In this document: in pieces, positions 1-12,935 of the stretch
Layout: each line of letters begins with the position of its first letter
Numbering within the stretch: position 1 is the first letter of the stretch
Assembly (NCBI GenBank): GCA_015680685.1
Contig: MNCI01005909.1
Span: 1-64,000 of the forward strand
Length of the DNA: 64,000 nt
Source of the DNA: Gnetum montanum
Lineage: Eukaryota; Streptophyta; Gnetopsida; Gnetales; Gnetaceae
Direction: 5' to 3'
Made by a program: the position numbers and the translations under genes
The notes under the pieces: model-generated
Seen by the model: only the letters and a program-made list of their open reading frames with translations
What the model was told of the DNA's origin: nothing
The model's database searches: none

Positions 1-917
1 AGTGATTGTAGTATTGGAAAAGATGATTCCACCTCCTTGGGCTGATTTGATTTCTCCTCTTCATGATTATGGACCTTTGTTAAATTGAGATTTTGGTCTT
101 GTTGAGATTTTTCAACATTTTCCCATTTAGCCATTTCTCCTTCTTCTTTTGCTACTTGCTTGATAAGCTCTTGAAATTAGTGGGTTCATAGCTCATATAG
201 TTGACCTAGGGCATACATCCCTAGGGTCTCCCTTGTCTCATTATGGAGCCCATCGATGATGTGGTACATTAGCCTTTCCTCGAAGAACCCATGGCCTGAG
301 CAGTTATTTAACAATGCATAATATCTTTCTAAGACCATGTCCAAGGGTTCATGTTGCGCTTGTTTCCACTCTTGGATTTTTTTCCTCAAGGCTGACACTC
401 TCACATAGGTTTGATATATTTCATTAAAGAGTTCTACCATTGTTGGCCAACATCAAATTGATTTTGATCTTAAGGACCTGTACCATACTTTTACTTGGCC
501 AACGAATGTCATAGGAAAGAGCTTAAGTTTTTGCCACCCATTATCAATATTGTTCCATACACAAGCATCATGGAAGGCTTGTAAATGATGTTGCGGATCT
601 AAATCATAGCTTCTTAAAAATTTTGGAAAGTTATTTAAATCAAGCCTGGGTAGACAACGTTCTTTATGATGCCTGTGGGATATTCGAATAACCTCTTGTA
701 TATGCATTAGGCTCTTAGTAGCCAGCAAGGGTTCATCGTCACTAGGTATGTTATGAATTTGTGAGTTGGGACAATATTGTCTTTTTTTATGTACATAGGA
801 GACCCCTGCATAAGATTGAGTACTCCAAACTTCATCTTCTTCATCATATAATTTGTTGGTTCTCCAATGAATTGCCTTACTAGTTGTTGCATTATTATAG
901 TCTTGTGAGAGAGACAT
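1..917 (-). pseudogene. Ty3/gypsy gag of element M1 (partial)
   Basis: Reading leftward from an ATG at 917, one frame gives a retrotransposon gag-like protein that resembles the P1 gag at 5.3-6.3 kb block by block: an EPLLATKS box, an LQAFHDACVWNNIDNGW box, a VWYRSL box and an EPLDMVLERYYALL...HHIIDGL-type box. The frame is broken by a TGA at about 451-453 (best explained as CGA to TGA) and again by a stop at about 186, and it leaves the window on the left. It starts 133 bp inside the M1 LTR, as expected for gag. It would have formed the virus-like particle shell; it is dead as written. The family assignment comes from internal similarity and from the primer site, not from a database search. 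Confidence 0.75.
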
Positions 918-1031
918 TGTTGTGAATTTGTGTGTGACTTATTTGCAATTACTTTCTTTATAAAAGGTATATCATCAAGGCTTTGTTACAGTGATCTGCA
1001 ATGATGTAACTAATCTAAATAACTAGCACCG

Positions 1032-1050
1032 TCCTCGACAACAACACCAA
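1032..1050 (-). other. Primer binding site of M1
   Basis: On the minus strand the LTR end TCATCA is followed directly by TTGGTGTTGTTGTCGAGGA. This resembles the complement of the tRNA-Asp 3' end used by Tat/Athila-type elements, with several changes. It marks the LTR/internal junction and the direction of M1. Confidence 0.65.
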
Positions 1051-1865
1051 TGATGAATGGTGAGGTACCCCTACACTCAACCATACGAATACGAGTGTTC
1101 ACGCATGATCTGGTCAAACTCCGTAGATGGGCTAGTTGTGGTATCTAGATAATTACACGTTGATTGTAGTTTGCTACCTTCCCACTTGGACTAGTGTTTA
1201 CTTTGTCACATATGGTTTAGTCCAGAGTGAGGTGTATGATGCGGTCCTAAGCTAGTGCTACTCCTAGAGGCAATGGAAAATAACTTTAATTAACCTAAAA
1301 GGGAAAGGGAGAAGAGAATCTAAGCTAGCCTAAGTACGATGAGCATCCATCCTTAATCATCCATACACATCTTGGACCTCATGTAGTACCATTGGGATTA
1401 CCAAGTGCATGTCCTAGGTATGCTACTAGGATACCAAGTAGTCACACTTAAATGCTCGTGATTAAGTCGTACTCATTCTATGTTTACTAATAGGGGTAGG
1501 AGATGAGGGTAGAGAAATATTAATTATGAAATAAATAAATAACAATTAAAATTAAGTGAATGCTACAATGATGAAGTAATCTCAATCTTGATTATTAGTC
1601 ATGTGCGTGTCCAAGTACGTCACACTTGAATAAAGGTTCTGTACAATTACAATCATCACACTGCGAGCATGCACTAGGGAAAGGGTTGAGAGGAAAAACT
1701 GACAAAAAGATCCTACTCTAATACTAACTTCATATTACTCTCCCATGTGTCCCATTGTGTATTTATAGGCTCACACAGGAACCATGATATCGTGTATTCG
1801 ATATTGCTTGTTAGGCCATGATATCGTGTACCTGATATTGAGGCCTGACAAATCATGGTTCATCA
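1051..1865 (-). repeat. LTR of element M1
   Basis: An 815-bp LTR. In plus coordinates it opens TGATGA and closes TCATCA. Its first ~70 bp (gaggtacccctacactcaac...) match the reverse complement of the P1 LTR 3' end and the solo LTR at 17048. The primer site abuts its left edge, so this is the 5' LTR of a minus-strand element whose body is off-window. It interrupts the gag of M2. The right flank is ATATG; the matching target duplication would lie outside the window. Confidence 0.75.
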
Positions 1866-3772
1866 ATATGTGAGGTAATGGATCTATGGTACTCTAGTGG
1901 ATAGTAAGGAGAGGAAGTATGGAAAAAGTGTTTCTAGAAGAGATTGGATGTTGTATGTAGTATTTATAGGAGTTAGGTTGCTTATATGGATACTGTTGCC
2001 TTGGTAGTGGCATTCCCTATGCTTGTGGCTGTTGTCACTACTACTGGTGTTGCTCTTGCAGTTGAGGATAAACCCTGCTTAGATAGTATTATTGCTAGTA
2101 GGGATGTCTAAAATTACCTTAAAGATAAGGTAATCATCTAGACATTTGTTTTTTGCAAACTTTGGATTGAGTATATATGCCTTGGACTCTAGTAAGTGGG
2201 CCATAACAAGGCAACATCCCTTAGGATGTTCATATTGGCACACCTTACACCCTTTGTCCTCTTCTAAACTGGAGTCCATTACTTCCTCCACTGCAGCAAC
2301 TTTTCCTTTGTTTCTATAATTTTCTCGTTCATTGTCTCTTTTTTTCTCTTTGTCCTTACTTCTATTTAAGGCTTGTTCAGTCCTTTCCTTTACTATCTTT
2401 AGTACTGTAGCAAACTTCTCGTCTACTGAATCCCACATTTTCTCTACCTTTTTTGCAATATCATTGACTAATTTCTAGATTGGTAGAGTCTTTCATTAAA
2501 TCATATCTTTTAAGGTTTCTTCTTCTTGTGATTCACATATTCTTACATCCCTTTTTCTTATTGTTTGATCTCTATTATATTCTTCTACTGATTATCTTTT
2601 CCTTAGCTCTCCTTTCTCTTTTGCCACTTGATCTATGAGTCTTTGGATCCAATGAGCTATCATTTTGGATAGTCTACTTTAAGCATATATCCAAAGGGTC
2701 TCTCTTGTCTTATTCCTTAGCCCATTAATGATATTTCATAGTTGTTCCCTTTGAAAAAATCCATGGCCTAGACACCTATGCAATAAGGAATAGTACTTGA
2801 CTATTACTACATCAAGGGATTCATATGTTCCTTGTTTTCATCCTTAGATCTATTTTCTCAAATTTGACACTCTAAAGTAGGTTTGATACTTATCCTTAAA
2901 GAGTTCTAGCATGATACTCCATCTTTGAATTAATTCTAATTCTAAGGATTTGTACTAGCTCTTTGCTTTCTTTATGAGTGTTCTAGGAAACAACTTCAAC
3001 TTTGCTAATTATTCTCTATGTTTTGTAGGGTGTAGGCATCATGGAAGGCTTGGAGATGGTGTTGTGGATCTGCATTGTATCGACCTTCAAATTTTAGAAT
3101 ATTATTCATGTCTAGTCACTTGATGTAACTATCCCTTATATGCCTGCTAGGAATGTACATAGCTTCCCTAATGTTGATGATGTTATGAGTGGCTAATAGG
3201 GGTTCTTCATAGTCTTTGGGTTCATAAGGTCTATTGTAGAGATGATCCCTCCAATGCTCCTAATGCTCTCTCACTTCATGTCTGATTATTTCTCCCCTTT
3301 CACAATAGTTATCTTCCTTCTGATTAGGATGCCTTCTTCTGTATGCATGTCTCTCATGGTCTTTCCTTCTTCCTTCATCATTATCCTTTAGTCTTCATTC
3401 TCTCTTACCATAATTTATAGATGAATGTAAGGAAGAAGATGAAGGTGTTTAATAATGGTGCCAACTAGTTCTCCTTCTATGACTCCTTGATTTATCACTT
3501 TTGGATTCATTGGAGGTCTTAGGCTGTGAATTCCTCCTAAGTTTGGAGTCCTCCTTATTTCTTGTAGTTTTATTTTAATGGAATCTTCAATGCAGATGAT
3601 TGGAATTTAGGAATGTGACCCATGATTTTGATAAAGTTTTTCAATTTGGAATAAAACATCTCCTTTTTCCTCTAGGACAACTATTTGAGATGCCTTTTTT
3701 CCTTTTTCATGTTTCTACTTTGCCTCCATGATGGCATCCCTTCTTGCTTGAGCCTCCATTGGCTAATATGTC
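1866..3772 (-). pseudogene. Ty3/gypsy gag of element M2, 3' part, heavily mutated
   Basis: Minus-strand remnants of gag. The clearest piece is 2079-2438, which begins MWDSVDEKFATVLKI and includes CQYEHPKGCCLVMAHL; P1 carries the sister segment MWDSLDEKFQSVLKI and QYEHPKGCYPMVSHL at 6.37-6.65 kb. The rest (2450-3770) contains further gag blocks in shifting frames, with a MEAQARRDAIMEAK start near 3755. The sequence continues across the P1 insertion: ATGTC at 3768-3772 is repeated at 16784-16788, where the M2 leader resumes. Many stops; not functional. Confidence 0.65.
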
Positions 3773-4642
3773 TAATGAAGTGCTCATCAGTCAATGTGTC
3801 AACTGGGCCGCATATATGGAGCCCTGTATATGCGGCCACATTGACGTGGCCCCGTCAACACATCTATTCATGCGTTTACGTGGCCTCGTTTACGCAGAGT
3901 CTGTTCTAGTTATAATTAGTGTGCTTCTTTTGAGTTAGTTGTAGTGAAACTCTTGCAGTTTGTTCCCAAGAGAGTTAGAATATTTTCCAAGTGCCCGTAG
4001 TAGGTGTGAGACAGGTGTTTAGCTCTTTATTCGAGCACTAATGTACCTAAGCCCATTAGTGTGATCGGCAATAAAGATGAGCTTTTTAAGCATTCCTTGC
4101 AGCATTTAGATTTAATCATTTAAGCATTCAAATAGTTTAATATTTCCACTCTTTAATAATTCCTTAAGTTTTCATTGTTATTACTCTTTTATATTCTGTA
4201 AAAACCTTAAGTATAGCCATCTCGAACGTAAACCCAACACTTGGCAACCCAGTGACGCTTAACATCTGGTAACCCAGTAGTAGTCAGAGGATGCTTAGGA
4301 TGTGTATGGAAGATGGGATCGATTACTTATGCTAGGGAGAGTTAGGAGATAGAATAGAATAGAACAATTATAGATTACGCAACATTCGATTTCTTACATT
4401 TCAAGAATTAGATTTTAGAAGATAAAGAGAAAAGTAATAAAAATCATTTGCCTCAATCTCAATTAACCATTGCCTTAGAACACCACAAGTGAGGTTGGAA
4501 AGATAATGACCATTCTAACATAAGGTTTTGCTGGCTAGAGTTTGGTGTATGCAAGTGCTTACAGTCTACGGAATTCAACCGAGTCACATGTGAACACCCG
4601 TGATTTGTATGGTTGGGCGTAGGGGTACCTCGCCACTCATCA
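3773..4642 (+). repeat. 5' LTR of P1
   Basis: An 870-bp LTR. It begins TAATGA (TGATGA in the 3' LTR, so one G-to-A change) and ends TCATCA. It aligns along its length with 15888-16783, including the shared stretches gtgctcat, cccaacacttggcaa and ggatgtgtatggaagatgggat. Confidence 0.88.
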
Positions 4643-4661
4643 TTGGTGCCGTTGTTGGGGA
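4643..4661 (+). other. Primer binding site of P1
   Basis: TTGGTGCCGTTGTTGGGGA lies immediately after the LTR. It matches the tRNA-Asp complement used by Athila/Tat elements (TGGCGCCGTTGCCGGGGA) apart from C-to-T changes. Confidence 0.75.
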
Positions 4662-4806
4662 CTGTTAGTCTTACATGTTCCATCTAATCTTAGTAAAATT
4701 ATCATTCACTTCATTGGAACGAACCCAAGATAGTAAAATCTACACACGCTAGGCGATCTAAGTAAAGAGTAAGGTACACCAATTAGTGGATTATCTAACA
4801 TCTAGA

Positions 4807-7180
4807 ATGTCTTCTTCTCATAGGTGAGATGGATCCAACCCACCGGTGCCACAAGAATTTTGGGTGGTATACACACATCTGGATGAATATGTCCCTGACT
4901 TCACCTTTATCCTACATTAGGATGAGCATCTGCACTGGCAAGACATGGAGGGTAACATCATATTACCACCTAACCGATTGGCTCCTGGAATGCTACTTCA
5001 CAATCTTACTAGACTAGGCATTTAGGACCGTGGTGTAGAATACGTCATGGAGGACCACGACTACCAAGACTATCATCCAATTGAGGCACAATGTGTATGA
5101 GATAGGCAGCAAGTAGAACGACATGAACACATGAAGGAGAAATAGTTCAGTAACCCCTTATTCTTACAAGAATTGCATGATGATGAGGAACTTGTCTTTC
5201 ATGATTCCCATTTAGCCAAACCTCTTCCAATGCATCAGATCATTCAGTCCATCATTCAAAGCAAGTAATCAAGTAACCAGAACCCCTAGGAGGATGGCAA
5301 GTCATGCAGGAAAGATCATGGCAAAAGCAAGGATGGACATGAAGATCGAGGCTGTCATCAAAGTAGGGGAGGAGATCGACACTGGGGTGGTGGCGATTCC
5401 CCTCCCTCTTTTCCATCCTCTCACTCCACTCTATCTTCACCCAGTTCTGATTCTGATNGGAGGGGGCGGGGTTGGTGATCACAAGGGCATAAAGGAACGA
5501 TGTGAGGAAAGGCATGACCAATCATGTGAGTCTCATCATCAAGAAAGGAGAGGCAGCCAAAATTTTCACAAACATCGTGGCCTTCAACAGGACTATGACT
5601 CAGATGAACCACTGTTGGCTACTCGAAGTATTCTCAATGTTGTCGAGGTAGTTCAAATACCCAGTAGGCACTTGAAAGATAGTCGAATCAAGCACATTGA
5701 CATGAACAACATCCTCAAATTTGAAGGGGGATATAATTGTGATCCACAGACTCACTTGCAAGCATTTCATGATTCTTGCACCCTACAGAACATAGATAAT
5801 GATTAGCATAAACTTAAGCTATTTCCCTGCATACTCATCAAAGAAGCAGAAAGATGGGACTGGTCTTTGGAGCTGGAATCAATCAGGAGATGAAGTACAA
5901 TGCTGGAAATTTTCAATGACAAGTATCAAACCTACTCCAAAGTGGCTAACCTGATATGATAGATCCAAGGATGGAAGCAAGGTGGTCATGAACCCTTGGA
6001 TGCAACCATGAGTAGATACTACTCATTGTTACATCGATGGCCTAGTCATGGCTACTCTCAGTGGGCACAGCTCCACCATATCATTGATGGGCTTTACTTT
6101 GAAACTAGAAAGACCCTTGGCATGTACACCCAAGGACAACTATCAGAGCTAAGGGTCCATCAACTACAATGCTTAATTGAGCAAGTGGGTAAAGAAGAGT
6201 GGGAACTAAGAAAGAGGGAAAGTGCAGAAGAGTATAATCGGGATCCTTCCATTCGAAAGAGGGAAGTCTGATTTTGTGAAGATGATGAAGAATCACTGCT
6301 GGATGTAGTGGTGAACCATAAAACCTTGCTCCTAAAAAATTTTTCCTCTGAAATATTGGCCAAGGTTGACAAGATGTGGGACTCTTTGGACGAAAAATTT
6401 CAAAGTGTTCTGAAAATCACGGAGGAGTCCAAAGAGTGAAGTAATGATCATGATCAACAAAGGAGAAAGGAAGCTGAACATGCCTACCATAAAAGTAAGG
6501 GCAAAGTTGTTGTAGCAGAACAAGTTGTAGACTCTAATACAGAAGATGATGAATGTGACATATTCCAATATGAACATCCTAAGGGGTGTTATCCCATGGT
6601 GTCGCATCTACAAGAGTTTGGGGTTTATGCATTGAATCCTCGCTTGGCAAAGAGGCAAACACCCTAAAGATTTCCTTATAAGGCAATCCCAGGTAGTTCC
6701 ACTAGCAACAAGGTTATTATCCAAGTGGAGCATCGCCGCAACCTTATGAATATTTCCAACAATGGCAGCATCCACAATCGTGGGGGATGCCACCTCCAAG
6801 GCAGTAGTACCCTTATCAGTAGCCAAATCCTTATGGGTACTATGTTCAGCAACTAGTCTCCCCATGGGACTCCCCTAGTCACGCAGCTTTTCAAAATCAT
6901 TACTACCCCTCGGAATACTTTCGAACATAGTCTTCATCACCTAGGGGGAAGAACCAACATCTCTACCATCCTCCGTCACCTTCTCCTACCATCCCTACTT
7001 ATCAACACCCCACTCAACTACCACTTGCCCCACCTATGTAGGGGGAAATACCACCACATCCATAGCAACATAACACTACGAGGGCTGTCAACTTACAACT
7101 GGCTTCTTAGCTGAGTGGACCAAAAGTGAAACCATGAAAACGTCCCTTTTTCTAGCCTCATAACCCAAACATACCATCAC
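4807..7180 (+). pseudogene. P1 gag, disrupted
   Basis: Probable start is ATG 4807 (MSSSHR, then an in-frame TGA), followed by PPVPQEFWVVYTHLDEYVPDF, interrupted by TAG/TGA codons. The frame shifts near 5280 and the central gag continues in 5294-5806, with boxes PLLATRSILNVVEVVQIPSRH and THLQAFHDSCTLQNIDND. A later piece at 5996-6271 contains DATMSRYYSLLHRW and HHIIDGLYFETRKTLGMY. The C-terminal part (6370-7180) has QYEHPKGCYPMVSHLQ, then a Pro/Gln-rich tail. It corresponds to a retrotransposon gag core. A single undetermined base sits at 5458. It cannot be translated as one protein. Confidence 0.7.
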
Positions 7181-7188
7181 ACGCACCT

Positions 7189-7800
7189 ATGGCTAGTGCC
7201 TCTGAACCTCCAATCACCTCCACTGTCCAACCTTTTGAGCAGCCTTCAAACCAAACACCTCCTAACGTACAGACCTTCATGCTCACACACGTTATGATAG
7301 ACTGGATAAAGGCATGCCATCTTCCTCAGAAATTGACTGATTCGGGAAGCCCCCTCATCTATCTTCAAGTGGCAGGAAATGAGCCATGTAAAGCTCTTCG
7401 AGATTCAGGGTTAGGCATCAACTTGATTTCACATGACATGTACAAGACTTGGAACCTTACCCCATTAAAGAAGAGCAACATTTAGCTTGAGTTGACAGAC
7501 CAATCCATTATTGTTCCCTTAGGATTGGTAGAAGACATTGTGACCATCGTTTGTGGGTGGTCCTATCTTGCTAACTTCTTGGTCATTCATGTTGATAATT
7601 AGAAGGGAAACTTTTCAATCATAATGGAAAGAGCCTGGCTACACATGGTGGATGCACGATTAGGACTCTGAGATCTTTCCCTTGAAATTTCAAAAAAAAA
7701 TCCTTTTGGGAAGATCGAGAAGAGGTGCATTCCATGCATCACGTACAGTGACTCTAGGTGCAACTGTGTGTAGCAACTGTGGTCTGCTAAGCGAACATCT
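7189..7800 (+). pseudogene. P1 aspartic protease
   Basis: The open stretch 7189-7485 ends in a retropepsin-like segment, PLIYLQVAGNEPCKALRDSGLGINLISHDMY, which keeps the DSG active-site triad although the surrounding ALLDSGA pattern is altered. A TAG at 7483-7485 breaks the frame; downstream LELTDQSIIVPLGLVEDI still reads as protease. The enzyme would process Gag-Pol. It lies between gag and RT, as in Ty3/gypsy elements. Confidence 0.65.
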
Positions 7801-8279
7801 ATTCAAGCATGCAGTTGGTGTGCCAAAGAATCACAAGTTCAACAATGCCTGTATGCAATAGCCATAAATCAAGAAGGCACCCAGTGGATGACCGCTGACT
7901 CTAATACTAGCACCTTATGGATGGAACTATCTGAGGGGCTTGTATGCACCTTTGTAGAGAGCATGGATGATTTGGAAAAGGTCCATCAATAAGTGTCCAC
8001 TATTGATAACCATGACGATTGGGGAAAGTTATAGATTTCTAATATTTTTAAACAGGAGCCATTGGAACTGAAATCTTTACCAGCCAAATTAGAATATGCA
8101 TTTTTGTAGAATGGCAAGTTGGTGATTATCAATGCCACTCTTGCTCCTGAACAAAAGAAGAAGTTGCTAAAGGTGGTGAACAAATGGGAGGCTACTTTTG
8201 CATGGTCCTACCTTGAATTAACAGGATTAGATCCTAGGGTATGTCAACATCGAATTTATATCAACCCCTCCATGAAGCC

Positions 8280-9610
8280 ATGATGATAACCACAAAGGTG
8301 GTTGAACCCCAAACTGAAGCAAGTGGTCAAGGATGAAATCAAGAAGTTGTTGAAAGTAGGGTTCATCTATTCCATTGCAGATAGTGAATGGGTTAGTCCA
8401 CTCATTATTGTGCCAAAGAAGGGTGGCAAATGAAAGGTCTATATAGATTTCCGACTACTGAACATGGCTACCTTCAAGGATCACTTCCTGCTCCCATTTG
8501 TGAACCAAGTGTTGGATACCATTACGGGGCATTGTTACTATAGCTTTTTGGATGGTTATAGTGGCTATAACCAAATCCAAATCATGCTAGAAGACCAGGA
8601 CAAGACAACATTTACAAGTCCCTAGGGGACTTTCGCATATAAAAAGATGCCCTTTGCAATGCTCCTACAACTTTTTGATGCCTTGTCCTTAGCATCTTCT
8701 AGCAAAAAATTGGTAATGGAGTAGAAGTCTTCATGAATGACTTCTCTACCTATGGAGCAACGTTTGAACAAGCCTTGGACCATCTTGAGCAAGTTCTAAA
8801 AAGATGTGTGGAAACTAATCTACGACTCAACTAGCAAAAGAGCCACTTAATGGTCCAAGAGGGCACTATTCTAGGGCACCATATTTCACAAGCAGGGATT
8901 AGTGTAGATCCTGAAAAAATCAGGGTCATCCAAGGAATCACTAGTCAACCAAGCACTATAAAAGATGTTCTATCATTCCTTGGCCACACTAGTTACTACC
9001 GACGCTTCATCAAAAATTTCTCAAGATTTCCAAACTGTTGGTGGAACTCACAAAGAAAGATGCTCCATTTGTCTAGACCAGGGAATGTGAATCTGCATTC
9101 CAAACACTTAAACATAAACTTGTAGAAAATCCAATTCTACAAGCACCCGATTGGTCTAAACCCTTCCACATTATGATGGATGCACCCAACTATGCATTGG
9201 GAGCCATGCTTACATAGTGGGATGACCAGAAATGCCCATAGTATATCCACTATGCAAGTCATAGCATTGTGGGTGCTCAGCTTAACTACACCACCACTGA
9301 AAAGGAATTAATGGCGGTGGTGTTTGCCTTGGAAAAATTTCAACACTATGTGCTCGGGTACAAGGTGTTCATGCATACCGACCACAGTGCCATCTGGTTC
9401 CTGATGAACAAACCAACGATAAGCCACCGTATCATACGATGGCTTGTGATTCTTCAGGAATTTGACCTCGCTATGGTAGATAGGAAGGGAACTGAGAATG
9501 TGGTTGCTGACCACTTATCTCAATTACGATGGGATAACGCAAAAGAGGAGGAGCCACTCTCCAACCAATTTCCAGATGAACTCCTCTTCGCTGGAGCCAT
9601 TAATAAGTAG
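8280..9610 (+). pseudogene. P1 reverse transcriptase and RNase H
   Basis: RT blocks appear in order: KDEIKKLLKVGFIYSIADSEWVSPLIIVPKKGG, FRLLNMATFKDHF, YYSFLDGYSGYNQIQI, GTFAYKKMPFA, then the active-site box as FMNDFSTYG at about 8730, where the first catalytic Asp is Asn (AAT at 8736-8738). Next come LGHHISQAGISVDPEKI and SFLGHTSYYRRFIKNFS (8850-9125). RNase H follows: IMMDAPNYALGAML, TTEKELMAVVFALEKF and HTDHSAIWFLM, with the expected acidic residues present, in the open segment 9269-9610. Several stops (for example TGA near 8432, TAG in SP*GTFAYKK) and the D-to-N change make RT inactive. Confidence 0.85.
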
Positions 9611-9639
9611 ATGTCCAAAGAATCACCTTTGTTCAGCCA

Positions 9640-10880
9640 CATCCTCACCTATCTCACAACCCAAGAATTTCCAAAGGAGTGGGACCATCAGCAGAAACAA
9701 CAATTTCTCCATAAGTCCAAGTGCTTCATGGAAATCAATGGCCACCTTTATAAGGTGTGTGCAGATGGCTTGGTTTGATGGTATGTCCCTAATGATGATA
9801 CACTACGCATCCTTCAAGATGCTCCTGAGGGCCCTTGTGGGGGCCACTATGCTGGACGATGCACGACCATTAAGATCCTGCTTGCAGGATATTACTGGCC
9901 TACACTCTTCAAGGATGCACAATGGTTGACCCGCTCCTGTGAACGATGTCAGAGAGATGGTGGAATGATTGCACGAATGGAGGGACCTCAATAGTAGATC
10001 CAACCACTGGAACCCTTCGATATTTGGGGCATCGACTTCATGGGTCCCATCACACCCATGTCTAATGGGAAGGCGTACATCATCGTCGTTGTTGACTACT
10101 ACACAAAGTGGGCAGAGGCGGCAGCCATCATCGACTATTCCTCAAATACAGCTGCATGATTTGTCCAATAGTAAATCGTAAACAAGTTTGGAGTGGCACG
10201 TGCACTCATCTCAGATAATGGAACTCATTTCATGGGCATCACTTTTCATAAACTCATGCAACACTTGGGGGTTGACCATAAATTTACAACACCTTATCAC
10301 CCCCAATCCAATGGGCAAGCCAAAGTCACCAATAGGGAGATCACCAAAATCCTTACTAGAACCATTAGCAAATATAGGAGGGACTAGAGCACAAAACTTA
10401 ATGATGCTCTCTGGGCCTATCGCTCCACCTGGAAACTTCCTATAGGTTACTCTCCTTACGAGTTAGTGTATAAAAAGCTACCAAAACTTCCAATCTAGGA
10501 AAAACTCTGGATACTATTTATAGCCAATGACTTGGGCCTTGACTTGCCACTAGCACAACGAGAACGACTTATCAACTTGAGTGTGCTAGATGAGAATCGA
10601 CTAGTAGCCCTATCATCCAATGAGATACACAAGGCCTATAATAAAAAACGTTATGATCTTAGGATTTGGAAGGTAACATTTCGATGTGGAGATAAGGTAC
10701 TCTACTAGAACCCCACATACGTATCACAACATACCAAGTTTCAAACACTGTGGGAGGGACATTATATTATCTCCGAAACCTTCCCATCTGGGACCTTACT
10801 TATACACAAACCTAAGGACCCCATGAAAACATAGTTAATCAATAGGCAATAATTAAAACCTTTCCGTGAACTCCATTAAA
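9640..10880 (+). pseudogene. P1 integrase
   Basis: The zinc-binding region is visible as TRSCERCQRDG. The core then reads [15 protein letters not shown] (first Asp), FGVARALISDNGTHFMG (second Asp) and HPQSNGQAKVTNREITK, where the third catalytic residue, normally Glu in GQAEV, is Lys (AAA at 10322-10324). After the core come WAYRSTWKLPIGYSPYELVY and KAYNKKRYDLRIWKVTFRCGDKVLY, the usual C-terminal part. TAG codons interrupt it repeatedly. It follows RNase H directly, which places the element in Ty3/gypsy. Confidence 0.83.
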
Positions 10881-12935
10881 CCAATGCTACTACCATATCA
10901 TCATAGGGACAACCTCATTCCATTTTTTGGGTCTTCTCCTTTCAACCTAGTCGTGGAGGAGACCATTCTCAATGCTAACCCACTCTACTGAGCTCCTCAC
11001 TATTTTTGAAACCTTTTTGTTTTACAACATCATTCATATGTTTTCTCATTCTTACTTAGTTTTTCTTTCTTTATTTACGTTTCTATTTGTTTGTTTGTTT
11101 ATTTATGTGTGTGTGTGTGTGTGTTTAATTTCCAGTTGTTTACTAATAAACCATCTTATTGTCATCAAATGTACTGGTGTGGTTGTTTCTCATTGTGATG
11201 GGTTGTGTGAAGTGATCCACCTATTATATCTTGCTCCTGCCCTTGCATTGTTGTTCTAGGACATTATGTATACTTTCATCTCATAAAATAGGCAGTGAGT
11301 CCACGTCATCCACCCATTCATCCACTCCATGATTTTCCTCCTTTTGGAAACATGCAAACTCCCTTCACTTAAAAACCTTTTAATTAATTTGTGACATGTG
11401 TAGTTCCCAGACTTGGGGATGACCCAATGGTTTGGATCAGGTGTGACTTCAAGGGGAATGCAACATTATTTGTACTTTCCCATTTCCTGGTTTGCGAAAG
11501 TGTCCTTATGAATTTCTTACCACTCCAAGTCCTCTCATACTTGGCAGTTCCTTGACAATTTGGCCTTGCATGGTCTGGTCCTCATCGCAAAAATTCAAAA
11601 AAAAAACAACAACACATGAGGATTCAAAGCACACCCCTTAGACCGCCTCTAACGGGCCATAAGCACTAGTTATGGGACTTGCTTTGTCCCCTCTAACTTA
11701 ATCCCATTTTCACTTCCTTTCTCTCACACATGTTAGACTAGTGGTTATTTTTGAGTGCATGCTTGTACTCCTAGGGGTGGATGAGTCTTGGCATGTTGAT
11801 GCGATGTCACTGTATGTGGTTGGTTTTGGGTCTGAACTTGGGATGGATCATACCGTGTCACTTAACCATAAACTTCACACGAGGTTTCATGTGACCAATA
11901 ATCAGAATTCCAATTTCCACTCCTCTCTCTTCACCCATTTCTCTCCATGACTCACCTCACTACCGGTCTTATGTTTTGATAGTTTCTCATGATTTACGTG
12001 AACTCCTAATGCTTCGGCAGGTTCTCATGGATGTGAGTATTAACTCGCAGTCACCGTTTGTTGACTTTGGGGCCCATGGACTCTAATGTTGACAATATGC
12101 AAGGGCTACTAAGGCTACTGCCTACCATGGGGAGGACCCACTTGCATATCCCTTGGTTCCATTTGTTAGTCTTCCATCCTCTTGATATTCTTGGTTGATT
12201 GTTTCTGCACTAACCATCGCATGCATTCTTCTCCACAGAGTTCTATCTCATGACATTCTCCAACCTTTAACTCTTTTTCTAAACCCAATTACCTTCCTCT
12301 TTCTATCAGCTGATTCCTCAGTCTCTCAGCTCTTCAACCATCCCAATTTTGTGTTTTAATTCAACATTTTGGGCTTTTTCTTCTTTGGTCAATGCTGGTC
12401 AACATTTGTAGCACCCCTACATCGACTAGGCCCTGTATACGTAGCCCCCTGCGTATACGCAGCCCCATATATGTAGCCCCATCGACGCAACATAAAAACA
12501 AGCTATATATACCATCGTTGTGCTATGAATTTTTGGCCATTTTGTACACAAGTTGGGGGAGTTTTTCCATTTTTCTACCTCACTTCTTCTTTCCACGCAC
12601 TTATGTTTTCTACTACAAGTCCTAATCAACCTCTCCTTTCCCTCTTTTGCAATCGGAGGTATGCTCTTCATCGTGGGGGGGCGGGGGCGGGTGAGGTCTA
12701 TAATATAATCATTAAAATTATTAAAGACTTAACACCTCTTAAGGAAAGGAATAAAAACAACAATTTAAATTACAACTCATGCCTTATTATTATTTTTCTA
12801 ACCCCTCAACTATACTTCAGAAAATCTAATGGGATGCACATGCCAGTATCATAACTTGGTCAAAATGAGAAGGTGTATAAGTGCCATTTCAAGCAACTTG
12901 TACACATTTTAATTCATGGTTATGCTTGATTGCAG
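10881..12935 (+). other. P1 spacer between pol and the extra ORF
   Basis: About 2 kb with no convincing coding signal. It holds a pyrimidine-rich stretch (10.98-11.1 kb), a (GT)n run at 11107-11125, and near 12.42-12.49 kb a patch resembling the LTR start (ccctgtatacgtagccccctgcgtatacgc). Short ORFs here (for example 10972-11259) look like chance. Confidence 0.5.

Noticed and set aside
11107-11125. (GT)n run as a regulatory Z-DNA element
   Set aside because: A short ordinary microsatellite inside a dead element; nothing supports a function.
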